Source: Burkholderiales bacterium (GTDB taxonomy: Bacteria > Pseudomonadota > Gammaproteobacteria > Burkholderiales > Usitatibacteraceae). Taken from it: a stretch of 13,114 bases of DNA. A program made the translations under genes and the position numbers. Below the pieces are notes generated by a model. That model made no database searches. It saw only the letters and a program-made list of their open reading frames with translations, and was not told where the DNA came from. The first letter of the stretch is position 1. Every line of letters begins with the position of its first letter. The stretch spans positions 1-13,114 of the forward strand of contig JAJAYN010000226.1 of assembly GCA_026786225.1 (NCBI GenBank), in the 5' to 3' direction. This document shows, piece after piece, positions 1-6,385 of this stretch.

Positions 1-276
1 ATTAAACGCAACACCTTCGGCCTCGAGCAGAATTCGCTGGTAGTCGTCACCACCGCCATCCCAATCTCTTAAGCGCAAGCTGATTCGCCCTTGCGCGTTA
101 ATGACACGGTGCCATGGGATTTTTTTGTTTTGCGGCATCGCCGCCAGGGCATAACCAGCCTGCCGCGCATGTCTTGGCATTCCCACGAGCGCGGCGATCT
201 GGCCGTAGGTTGCGACTTTCCCGCACGGAATACGCTTGACCGCTGCCCACACCCGTTCGTGAAGCGCCGCGGACAC
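1..276 (-). CDS. atl: Alkyltransferase-like protein (Atl/YbaZ family), 3' end cut by window edge
   Basis: The visible 92 codons match the DNA-binding domain of the O6-alkylguanine-DNA alkyltransferase family: a winged-helix region with RIPCGKVATYGQIA (residues about 15-28), an arginine-finger-like region ARQAGYAL (37-44), and PWHRVINA (54-61). In true alkyltransferases the last motif is PCHRV, with the acceptor Cys. Here that position is Trp55, the hallmark of Atl proteins, which bind O6-alkylguanine without removing the alkyl group and hand the lesion to nucleotide excision repair. The start is GTG at 276-274, which overlaps the TAG stop of the upstream glycosylase gene by one base, so translation is probably coupled. 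Atl proteins are usually about 100-110 residues, so only a short C-terminal part is missing beyond the left edge. The family call is confident; the repair role here is inferred from the family. Confidence 0.9.
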   Translation of the reverse strand, partial: MSAALHERVWAAVKRIPCGKVATYGQIAALVGMPRHARQAGYALAAMPQNKKIPWHRVINAQGRISLRLRDWDGGGDDYQRILLEAEGVAFN

Positions 277-893
277 TAGTACTCAACAGGAATCGGATCG
301 AGGCTACGCCACAGATACCAGGTCGCCACCGTACACCAGGGCGAGAAACGCTCGAAATACCACTGCACCTCCGCCTTTTCGAGTCGATCACCATCGTGGT
401 AGTGCTTTTCCACCGCGCGAATAACGCCAATGTCGTCGATGGGCCAGATATTCGGACGCATGAGGTAAAAGATCAGGAACATTTCAGCCGTCCAGATACC
501 GATTCCCTTGACTTCCACCAGTTCCGCAATCACGTCATCGTCGGTCATCGTGTGCCAGCGTTTTGGCTTGATCCTGCCGTCGGCAAAGTGCGCGGCGAGA
601 TCCTGCATATAAGCGATCTTCTGGCGTGAGTTTCCTGCGGCGCGAAGGTCTTCCGGCGTTGCCGCCAGCATGTTTGCTGGGCTGACGGTTCCTATCAAAG
701 CTGCGGTCTTGTTCCAAACCGACTGTGCAGCCTTGACCGAAATCTGCTGGCCGACGATAGCACGCGCCAACGTCTGAAATGGGTCGCCGCGCGTGCGCAG
801 TTGCGCCTCCGGATAGTCCTTGATGAGTTTCTTCATGACCTTGTCGCGTTTTGCCAAGGCTGTACACGCTTCATTCCAGTAGTCGGGCGTCAT
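276..893 (-). CDS. alkA: DNA-3-methyladenine glycosylase II (AlkA-type, HhH-GPD superfamily)
   Basis: This 205-residue cytoplasmic base-excision repair enzyme is predicted to cleave the N-glycosidic bond of alkylated purines such as 3-methyladenine. The HhH-GPD fold is visible: VGQQIS (residues 47-52), the hairpin VEVKGIGIWTA (126-136), and the downstream PIDDIG (151-156), whose second Asp (D154) is the expected catalytic residue. It is the short form without the extra N-terminal domain of E. coli AlkA. The conserved loop that usually reads AGLSRQK appears as AGNSRQK (86-92), a small oddity. The ATG at 893 lies 4 bp after the DUF2062 stop, and the gene's own stop overlaps the GTG of the Atl gene, so all three are probably one transcript. 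The ribosome-binding site is weak and A-rich. Confidence 0.92.
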   Translation of the reverse strand: MTPDYWNEACTALAKRDKVMKKLIKDYPEAQLRTRGDPFQTLARAIVGQQISVKAAQSVWNKTAALIGTVSPANMLAATPEDLRAAGNSRQKIAYMQDLAAHFADGRIKPKRWHTMTDDDVIAELVEVKGIGIWTAEMFLIFYLMRPNIWPIDDIGVIRAVEKHYHDGDRLEKAEVQWYFERFSPWCTVATWYLWRSLDPIPVEY

Positions 894-897
894 TTTT

Positions 898-1443
898 TTA
901 GTGTTGTCTTTTAAGTTTGCGGCGTCTCCACATGCCCGAAACTATACAGCGCCAAAGTATCATCGTTACGACGTAGCCGCCGACTGCGAAAATCGTGCAT
1001 TGCAGGGCCAATCCGATCAGCAGCGTGCGGCCCAGAGAGACGATCCAGTCGAACATGAGCGGCACGACTTTCCAGAATTCCAGCCAGGGCACCGAAAAAT
1101 CCGGCGGCATCACATTGCCCACCGGCTCCCCTGTCACCAAAGCGCCGATCGTGTAGGCGAGGATATAGAGGGGGATGAAGGTAAATGGATTGGTATAGAG
1201 CGTCGTCGCACACGCCACAATGACATTGGCGCGCAGCGGGATGGCAATCAGCACTGCCAGTAGCATTTGCACCGGACCGGGTATAAGGCCGGTAACGAGG
1301 CCGACAGCCACACCCAGCGCCACCGAGCGCCTGTGCATATGCCAAAGCCTGGGGTGTCCCAGCCATGGCGTGAGGAAACGCAGGTATTTGTTGCCGGTAA
1401 TGCTGCTTGCTTTGGGCAGCTTGTCGCGCAGATAGCGTTTCAT
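898..1443 (-). CDS. DUF2062 domain-containing inner-membrane protein
   Basis: This 181-residue protein has the DUF2062 pattern. A basic N-terminus with WLGHPRLWHMHRRSVALG (residues about 27-44) is followed by a Gly-rich hydrophobic segment with GLIPGPVQM (52-60), then RANVIVACATTLYTNPFT (71-88) and PLYILAY (91-97), and a final hydrophobic stretch near 140-165 before a basic tail. About three membrane segments are plausible. The function of the family is not established. The gene is divergent from comEC across a 157-bp gap (1444-1600) in which I could not identify convincing promoters. It is the first gene of the minus-strand cluster with alkA and atl. The start is ATG at 1443, with only a weak Shine-Dalgarno. 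It belongs to no obvious repair pathway, so its link to the downstream repair genes may be only transcriptional. Confidence 0.85.
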   Translation of the reverse strand: MKRYLRDKLPKASSITGNKYLRFLTPWLGHPRLWHMHRRSVALGVAVGLVTGLIPGPVQMLLAVLIAIPLRANVIVACATTLYTNPFTFIPLYILAYTIGALVTGEPVGNVMPPDFSVPWLEFWKVVPLMFDWIVSLGRTLLIGLALQCTIFAVGGYVVTMILWRCIVSGMWRRRKLKRQH

Positions 1444-1600
1444 GGCCCGCCGTGTTCAATAAATTTCAAGTTGCGCGTCCTCGTTTGGCCACCACGATGC
1501 GTTGTAAACCGGGCGGGACAAAAGTGCCGCCATACATTGTCGGCCACCCAAACATTCTGCGCGCTTTGCGGCAGCCATTTACTTTTCAAGAATCGTTGCC

Positions 1601-4063
1601 TTGCGTCTCTTCATTCTCGGCTTTTTGATCGGGGTTTGCGCGCTGCAAATGCAGGCCGCGCTGCCAGTCTTTCCGGCCATTTATATTGCAGCACTCGGAC
1701 TGGCTGCCACGCTGGCTGCATGGCTCGTTGGACAACGGCATTCGCATATCGTTCTGGTGATTGCCGCGTTGCTGGCGCTGTCGGGCGGTGCCGGGCTTGG
1801 TTTCGGCTGGGCACAATGGCGAGCCGAGGTTCGCATGGCCGATTCGCTGCCGGCAGCGGCAGAAGTAACGGATATCGAAATCATCGGCGCCGTTGCCAGC
1901 CTGCCGCAATTGACCGATCGAGGGACACGGTTCGAGTTCGACATCGAAAAGATTGTCGCAGATGGCAAAAACGAGATCGCTGTTGTGCCATCCCACATCT
2001 CGCTCACGTGGTACGTAGAAACCAATTTCAAGACCAGGGAAGTCAAGCCACCTCCAACACTGTCGCCGGGGGAGCGCTGGCATTTCACCGTACGCTTGAA
2101 GCGTCCGCACGGGACGATGAATCCGCACGGCTTTGATTTCGAAGCCTGGGCGTTGGAGCGTAACATCCGTGCGACCGGTTACATCCGTGTCAAGGGCGTA
2201 AACAAGAAGCTGCCGGAGAATGCGGCGGGATTCATGTACCAGGTAGACCGCATGCGACTGGCGTTGCGTGATCGCATGCTGGGCGCGCTGAAAGATGACC
2301 CCTATCGTGGTGTCTTGATCGCACTGGCCATCGGTGAGCAAAGTGCGATTCCCACAGAGCAGTGGAAAGTGTTCTGGCGGACGGGAACCGGGCACTTGAT
2401 GTCGATTTCCGGCCTTCACATCACCATGGTCGCGTCGCTCATTTACTGGCTGGCGTTTCGACTCTGGGCGCGCATACCCCTGCTGGTGCTGCGACTACCC
2501 GCTCAGCGCGCTGCAGCCGTCGCTGGCGCGTTGGCCGCGCTCGCCTACGCCTTGATTGCAGGTTTTTCAGTACCAACCCAGCGCACATTTTTTATGCTTG
2601 CCGCCATTGCGATCGCGCTTTGGTTCGGACGAGGCTGGTCTGCATCGCGCATCCTCGCCTGGGCGCTGCTGGCGGTATTGTTGCTCGATCCGTGGGCGGG
2701 GCTGGCACCGGGGTTCTGGCTCTCGTTTGGTTGTGTCGCGATGATTTTCTATGTCACCACGCGTCGCATCGGCCAAGTGGGCGCAGTGGCCAGCGCGATA
2801 AAGACCCAGATTGCGGTCACCCTGGGTTTGCTGCCCGTGACGCTGGCGCTGTTTCAGGAGGTGTCGATCATTTCCCCGTTGGCAAACGCATTCGCCATTC
2901 CTTTGGTCAGTCTGATGGTCGTGCCGATTACGTTGGCTGGTGCGCTCATGCCGTTCGATTTTGTTTTGCAACTGGCGCATTTGATGATGTCCTGGTGTTA
3001 TGCGGCGCTGGCTTTCCTGAGCGAGCTTCCCAACGCCGTTTGGCAATCCCATGCGCCGGCACCCTGGACGGCAATGCTGGCAATGATCGGCGTGGTATGG
3101 CTGCTGCTGCCACGCGGCGCTGCGATGCGTTGGGTCGGCATTGTTGCAATGCTGCCGCTGTTCATGGTGTTGCCGCCATCGCCGAAAGAAGGCGAATTGT
3201 GGGTGACCCTTCTTGACGTTGGCCAGGGCCTCGCCATCGTGGTGCGGACAGCCAACCATGCCATGGTCTACGATACCGGGCCACGCTGGAATCCAGACGC
3301 AGACTCTGGAAATCGCATCGTTGCGCCCTATCTGCGCGGCGAGGGTATACGTGTGCTCGACGCGTTGGTCGTTTCGCATGCCGATGAAGACCACTCAGGC
3401 GGTGCCAAGTCGATTATCGACATGCGTAAACCAAAATGGGTGTTGACGTCGATGGATGGTCAAAGCGATGTTTTGCGCGGTGCCACGGAGGTGATGCGTT
3501 GCGAATGGATGGAGGGTGGTGGCGATACCTGGCGATGGGATGGTGTGGAGTTCGATATTCTTCATCCGGCCAAGGAGATATACGATGTCGCGGGTGTGAA
3601 AACCAATAATCTCGGCTGTGTACTGAAAATCACGGCACGCGGCGGCAGCATTCTGATGACGGCCGACATCGAAAAACAATCCGAAAATCAATTGCTAGAA
3701 CGGTTCAAGGACGAGCCTGCCGTACTCAAGTCGGACGTAATGGTAGTTCCACACCATGGCAGCCGCACCTCCTCGACCGACGCGTTCATCGACGCCGTGG
3801 CACCGACGATGGCTCTCGTGCCGGTAGGTTATCGCAGCCGCTTTCGCCATCCAAACAGCGCGGTAATGGCGCGCTATGCTGCGCGCAATATACCGATTTA
3901 CCGTACCGACTTCCTGGGCGCCATCACGCTCAAATTTGCGCCGGACGCCAATGGCAAACCGATGATGTCGACATTCCGTCAGGAAAGGCAGCGCTACTGG
4001 ATCGATCAGCCACAGCGCGTGTCTGGAACCGAGACCAATCCCATTGCAGGCGCGAACGAATGA
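1601..4063 (+). CDS. comEC: DNA internalization-related competence protein ComEC/Rec2
   Basis: This 820-residue polytopic inner-membrane protein is predicted to form the channel that moves single-stranded DNA into the cytoplasm during natural transformation. Domains in order: N-terminal membrane helices and a DUF4131-type extracytoplasmic domain (about 1-215), the Competence channel domain (about 225-500) with the signature SISGLHITM near 267-275, and a C-terminal metallo-beta-lactamase-like domain (about 530-790). That last domain carries LLDVGQG, the metal motif HADEDHSGG (593-601) and PHHGSRTSS (717-725). All expected parts are present, so the protein looks intact. The start is TTG: the frame is open back to a TAA at 1505-1507 but holds no ATG or GTG, and MRLFILGFLIGVCALQ is a typical ComEC N-terminus. 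An ATG at 1649 would remove the first helix. No strong ribosome-binding site is seen. Confidence 0.95.
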   Translation: MRLFILGFLIGVCALQMQAALPVFPAIYIAALGLAATLAAWLVGQRHSHIVLVIAALLALSGGAGLGFGWAQWRAEVRMADSLPAAAEVTDIEIIGAVASLPQLTDRGTRFEFDIEKIVADGKNEIAVVPSHISLTWYVETNFKTREVKPPPTLSPGERWHFTVRLKRPHGTMNPHGFDFEAWALERNIRATGYIRVKGVNKKLPENAAGFMYQVDRMRLALRDRMLGALKDDPYRGVLIALAIGEQSAIPTEQWKVFWRTGTGHLMSISGLHITMVASLIYWLAFRLWARIPLLVLRLPAQRAAAVAGALAALAYALIAGFSVPTQRTFFMLAAIAIALWFGRGWSASRILAWALLAVLLLDPWAGLAPGFWLSFGCVAMIFYVTTRRIGQVGAVASAIKTQIAVTLGLLPVTLALFQEVSIISPLANAFAIPLVSLMVVPITLAGALMPFDFVLQLAHLMMSWCYAALAFLSELPNAVWQSHAPAPWTAMLAMIGVVWLLLPRGAAMRWVGIVAMLPLFMVLPPSPKEGELWVTLLDVGQGLAIVVRTANHAMVYDTGPRWNPDADSGNRIVAPYLRGEGIRVLDALVVSHADEDHSGGAKSIIDMRKPKWVLTSMDGQSDVLRGATEVMRCEWMEGGGDTWRWDGVEFDILHPAKEIYDVAGVKTNNLGCVLKITARGGSILMTADIEKQSENQLLERFKDEPAVLKSDVMVVPHHGSRTSSTDAFIDAVAPTMALVPVGYRSRFRHPNSAVMARYAARNIPIYRTDFLGAITLKFAPDANGKPMMSTFRQERQRYWIDQPQRVSGTETNPIAGANE

Positions 4064-4070
4064 CGCGATG

Positions 4071-4120
4071 TTGCGCGTCGCGCAGGATCGCCCAGAAGCA
4101 TCGCGCTTGCGCGCCGCGCA
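4071..4120. repeat. Pair of near-identical 14-bp palindromes upstream of the aromatic leader
   Basis: TTGCGCGTCGCGCA at 4071-4084 and TTGCGCGCCGCGCA at 4107-4120 differ at one base out of 14, and each is an inverted repeat around its centre (the second extends to TTGCGC-GCC-GCGCAA, 4107-4121). They start 36 bp apart. The second copy covers the proposed -35 element and part of the spacer of the leader promoter. Neither is followed by a T-run, so they are not intrinsic terminators. They could be operator sites for a dimeric repressor, but no regulator is identified. Confidence 0.55.
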
Positions 4121-4136
4121 AAATCCCTGCTAGTAT
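4107..4136 (+). promoter_or_regulatory. Predicted sigma-70-type promoter of the aromatic leader operon
   Basis: An extended -10 is visible: TG at 4128-4129, one base, then TAGTAT at 4131-4136. A poor -35, TTGCGC at 4107-4112, lies 18 bp upstream. Transcription would begin seven or eight bases after the -10, at about 4143-4144, which is the A of the leader-peptide ATG. The promoter lies in the 80-bp gap after comEC and overlaps the second palindrome. This is pattern-based only; no start site is known. Confidence 0.5.
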
Positions 4137-4143
4137 CCGATCT

Positions 4144-4209
4144 ATGAACATTCGCGCTTTCTATTTCTGGTACTTTTATTTTTCAAAGCCTCTGGCGGAG
4201 AAAGGTTAG
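4144..4209 (+). CDS. Aromatic attenuator leader peptide (21 codons) of the DAHP synthase operon
   Basis: This short ORF runs from ATG (4144) to TAG (4207-4209). Residues 6-13 read FYFWYFYF, eight aromatic residues in a row: four Phe, three Tyr, one Trp. The next residues are SKPLAEKG. Such a run is extremely unlikely by chance, and it lies immediately ahead of a gene for the first enzyme of aromatic amino-acid synthesis. By the established logic of trp and phe attenuation, ribosomes would slow at codons 6-13 when any aromatic aminoacyl-tRNA is scarce. The tail codons 17-19 also form the antiterminator strand (4192-4198), so the position of the ribosome decides which RNA hairpin forms. No Shine-Dalgarno precedes the ATG and the predicted transcription start nearly coincides with it, so the mRNA may be leaderless. 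The peptide itself probably has no function apart from being translated. Confidence 0.9.
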   Translation: MNIRAFYFWYFYFSKPLAEKG

Positions 4210-4251
4210 TGCGCAGGATTTAAGTGCACAACGATTTCTAAAAACCGCCAG
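4192..4251 (+). promoter_or_regulatory. Predicted antiterminator pairing of the aromatic attenuator
   Basis: CTGGCGG at 4192-4198, inside leader codons 17-19, is perfectly complementary over 7 bp to CCGCCAG at 4245-4251, which contains the 5' arm of the terminator hairpin. The two structures are mutually exclusive. A small intervening hairpin, GTGCGC 4209-4214 with GTGCAC 4224-4229 (one G-U pair), would shorten the antiterminator loop. A ribosome finishing at the stop codon at 4207 would cover 4192-4198 and allow termination. One stalled near the start of the aromatic run would leave that segment free and permit read-through. I found no upstream segment able to sequester 4192-4198, so occlusion by the ribosome seems to replace the classical 1:2 protector hairpin. 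Confidence 0.75.
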
Positions 4252-4273
4252 CCTTCTAGCTGGCGTTTTTTTT
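4246..4273 (+). terminator. Rho-independent terminator of the aromatic attenuator
   Basis: The stem CGCCAGC (4246-4252) pairs with GCTGGCG (4259-4265) over 7 bp around a 6-nt loop (4253-4258). Eight T residues follow at 4266-4273. It lies 36 bp after the leader-peptide stop and 37 bp before the aroG ATG. It could also end transcripts reading through from comEC, but its alternative pairing with the leader ORF points to a conditional, attenuating role. Confidence 0.9.
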
Positions 4274-4310
4274 GCCAGTCGAAAAGGCGGCAAGCAAGAC
4301 GGGGACGAAT

Positions 4311-5450
4311 ATGACACCATCGAATACCAAACCATCCGGCGTAAAGCCGAAGCTGCAAGTTGTCCAATCGGAGCGCGACATGGCCTATAACACTGACGAC
4401 GTTCGCATTCGCGGCGTCAAGGAACTCACTCCTCCTTCGCATTTGATGCGCGAGTTTCCGGTGACTGATCAGGCATCGTCGACGGTTTATCGTGCGCGTG
4501 AGGAAATCCACCGCATCATGCACCGTGGTGATGATCGTTTGCTGGTGATCATCGGGCCGTGTTCCATTCACGACTACGACGCGGCAATGGAATATGCCAC
4601 GCGCCTTCAGGCATTGCGATTGAAGCTTGAGCAGGATCTCACCATCGTGATGCGGGTCTACTTTGAGAAACCGCGTACGACCGTCGGCTGGAAGGGGTTC
4701 ATCAATGACCCGGACATGAATGAGACCCATGACATCAACAAAGGCCTGCGCCTCGCCAGAAAGTTGCTTCTCGATATCAATTCACTTGGACTGGCTGCAG
4801 CGACCGAATACCTCGACCTCATCTCGCCACAGTATTTTGCGGATCTGATCGCCTGGGGTGCGATTGGTGCACGCACAACCGAATCGCAATCACATCGGCA
4901 ACTTGCATCCGGCCTTTCCTGCCCGGTTGGATTCAAAAATGGTACCGATGGCAACATCCGTATCGCTGTCGACGCGATCAAGGCGTCTTCCACACCGCAT
5001 CATTTCCTGTCGGTAACAAAGGGCGGGCACTCCGCTATTTTTTCCACGGCAGGAAATGAAGATTGCCATATCATTTTGCGCGGTGGCAAAACGCCAAACT
5101 TTGATGTCGCAAGTGTCAATACGGCTTGCGATGAACTGGCCAAAGCCGGTTTGGCGCAGCGCGTGATGATCGATTTCTCGCACGCCAATTCGAGCAAGCA
5201 ATATCAAAAACAGATGGATGTATCGACTGATGTGGCGTCGCAGCTGTCAGGCGGAGATGTGCGCATCGTTGGCGTGATGGTCGAAAGCCACCTGAACGCC
5301 GGGCGCCAGGACATCACACCGGGCAAAGCGCTTGAATATGGCGTTTCGGTCACGGACGCGTGCATAAACTGGGCTGACACGGAAACGCTGTTGAACCAGT
5401 TGGCAGGCGGCGTACGCGAGCGTCGCGTGCAAACGATTACGCAGGAGTAG
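4311..5450 (+). CDS. aroG: 3-deoxy-7-phosphoheptulonate (DAHP) synthase, class I-alpha, AroG/AroF/AroH type
   Basis: This cytoplasmic enzyme condenses phosphoenolpyruvate and erythrose 4-phosphate to DAHP, the first step of the shikimate pathway. The sequence follows E. coli AroG closely throughout: IGPCSIHD with the metal-ligand Cys84, MRVYFEKPRTTVGWKG, GARTTESQ, SGLSCPVGFKNGTDG, HIILRGGK, MIDFSHANSSKQ (ligand His), GVMVESHL (ligand Glu) and SVTDACI (ligand Asp). All catalytic and metal-binding residues appear intact. Two starts are possible. ATG 4311 has GGGGA five bases upstream and gives 379 residues with a Lys/Pro/Ser-rich extension. ATG 4380 has GGAG six bases upstream and gives 356 residues, placing the ligand Cys at position 61 as in E. 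coli. A TTG at 4272 falls in the terminator T-run and is unlikely. Which aromatic acid inhibits the enzyme cannot be read from the sequence. Expression is probably set by the attenuator upstream. Confidence 0.95.
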   Translation: MTPSNTKPSGVKPKLQVVQSERDMAYNTDDVRIRGVKELTPPSHLMREFPVTDQASSTVYRAREEIHRIMHRGDDRLLVIIGPCSIHDYDAAMEYATRLQALRLKLEQDLTIVMRVYFEKPRTTVGWKGFINDPDMNETHDINKGLRLARKLLLDINSLGLAAATEYLDLISPQYFADLIAWGAIGARTTESQSHRQLASGLSCPVGFKNGTDGNIRIAVDAIKASSTPHHFLSVTKGGHSAIFSTAGNEDCHIILRGGKTPNFDVASVNTACDELAKAGLAQRVMIDFSHANSSKQYQKQMDVSTDVASQLSGGDVRIVGVMVESHLNAGRQDITPGKALEYGVSVTDACINWADTETLLNQLAGGVRERRVQTITQE

Positions 5451-5452
5451 GC

Positions 5453-6385
5453 GTGGCGACTGAACTTCGACTACTCGGTCGTCACCAGGCCGATGAGCAC
5501 GACACCGGCTTCACCTATAACGGGGTGACTTTTTCACAGGACAATCTGCACACGTTTGCCGGTCTGAACGCGGTTGATACGCGCGACTTCGTCGAGCAAA
5601 CGTTTGCCTGTCTGCGCGATCATGGTCAGGTATGCGCGCGCATGGGAGCCTACAAACCACGCACGAGTCCGTATTCGTTTCAGGGCATGGGGAGCGAATG
5701 TCTGCCTTGGGTGTTTGAATTGGCTGGCAAGTACGGTATCAAAGTGATTTCGATGGAAGTCACCTCCGAGGCGCACGTCGATGAAATAAATAGTGCGTTG
5801 GCGCAAACGGGACAACCGACTGGTGTGATGTTACAGATTGGGACACGCAATACGCAGAATTTTGAGTTGCTTAAGGCCGTTGGTCGCCAACGAGAGCTGC
5901 CGATTTTATTGAAGCGCGGCTTTGGCATCACGCTGGACGAATCCTTGATGGCGGCTGAGTATTGCGCTTCGGAAGGGAATACAAAAATAGTCTTCGGTTT
6001 GCGTGGCATGAAAACAAATTTTGGCGACCCGCACCGCAATCTCGTCGATTTTGGACACGTTCCGGTCGTTCATCGTTTGACACGCATGCCGGTTTGTGTG
6101 GACCCCTCGCATTCGGTCGGGATACGTGCCGCATCACCGGATGGAATACTCGATGTCTTTCATGTCGCCGCGCAGGGCGTGATCGCTGGGGCGAACATGC
6201 TGCTCGTGGACATGCATCCGAACCCGTCCAAAGCACTGGTGGATGCGGCGCAGGCGATTACATTGAAAGAATTGCCGTATTTTCTAGAGGACGTTCGGAT
6301 CGCGCGTGAAGCCTATGAAAAGCGGCGCGCGCTGGCGGCATCTGCTCGTTGCGCGGTACCGAAGGATGTGAGCAAGGAAGCGTGA
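5453..6385 (+). CDS. Divergent DAHP synthase-like protein (class I-beta/KDO8P synthase superfamily)
   Basis: This 310-residue protein starts at GTG 5453, three bases after the aroG stop, with AGGAG five bases upstream. It has the I-beta DAHP synthase core: GAYKPRTSPYSFQG (residues 65-78), VMLQIGTRNTQNFELLKAVG, ILLKRGFG, LRGMKT, VDPSHSVG (216-223), HPNPSKALVDAAQ (255-267). However, the usual GPC(S/A)VES loop reads AGLNAVDT (36-43), so the metal-ligand Cys is Asn39. The usual Glu of the (E)VH motif is Asp253 (LLVDMH). The His220 and Asp264 ligand positions are kept. Asn at the Cys position is known from metal-independent KDO8P synthases such as E. coli KdsA (GGMNVLES). The protein may therefore be a metal-independent DAHP synthase, an enzyme for a related substrate, or a regulatory subunit of AroG. 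The superfamily call is firm; the precise reaction is not. Confidence 0.85.
   Translation: MATELRLLGRHQADEHDTGFTYNGVTFSQDNLHTFAGLNAVDTRDFVEQTFACLRDHGQVCARMGAYKPRTSPYSFQGMGSECLPWVFELAGKYGIKVISMEVTSEAHVDEINSALAQTGQPTGVMLQIGTRNTQNFELLKAVGRQRELPILLKRGFGITLDESLMAAEYCASEGNTKIVFGLRGMKTNFGDPHRNLVDFGHVPVVHRLTRMPVCVDPSHSVGIRAASPDGILDVFHVAAQGVIAGANMLLVDMHPNPSKALVDAAQAITLKELPYFLEDVRIAREAYEKRRALAASARCAVPKDVSKEA

Noticed and set aside
1444..1600. Possible promoter or small RNA in the gap between the DUF2062 gene and comEC
   Set aside because: No hexamer pair with acceptable spacing, hairpin or short ORF with a ribosome-binding site could be supported.
1267..2136. 289-codon plus-strand open frame across the DUF2062 start and the comEC N-terminus
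   Set aside because: It overlaps two well-supported genes in another frame, and its composition is rich in Arg, Cys and His, as expected from a shadow of GC-rich coding DNA. No family is recognised.
2362..3394. Long alternative-frame and antisense open frames inside comEC (2362-3216 plus, 2567-3394 minus)
   Set aside because: The comEC frame has clear domain signatures throughout this region; the others have no recognisable motif.
4107..4121. The second palindrome as an intrinsic terminator for comEC
   Set aside because: The hairpin is followed by AATCC, with no T-run.
4246..4273. The hairpin and T-run as a simple comEC terminator
   Set aside because: It lies after the proposed new promoter and the leader ORF, and its arm has a perfect competing pairing inside that ORF, so conditional attenuation explains more.
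4272..4310. TTG 4272 as the aroG start
   Set aside because: It falls in the terminator T-run with no ribosome-binding site; ATG 4311 and ATG 4380 both have good ones.
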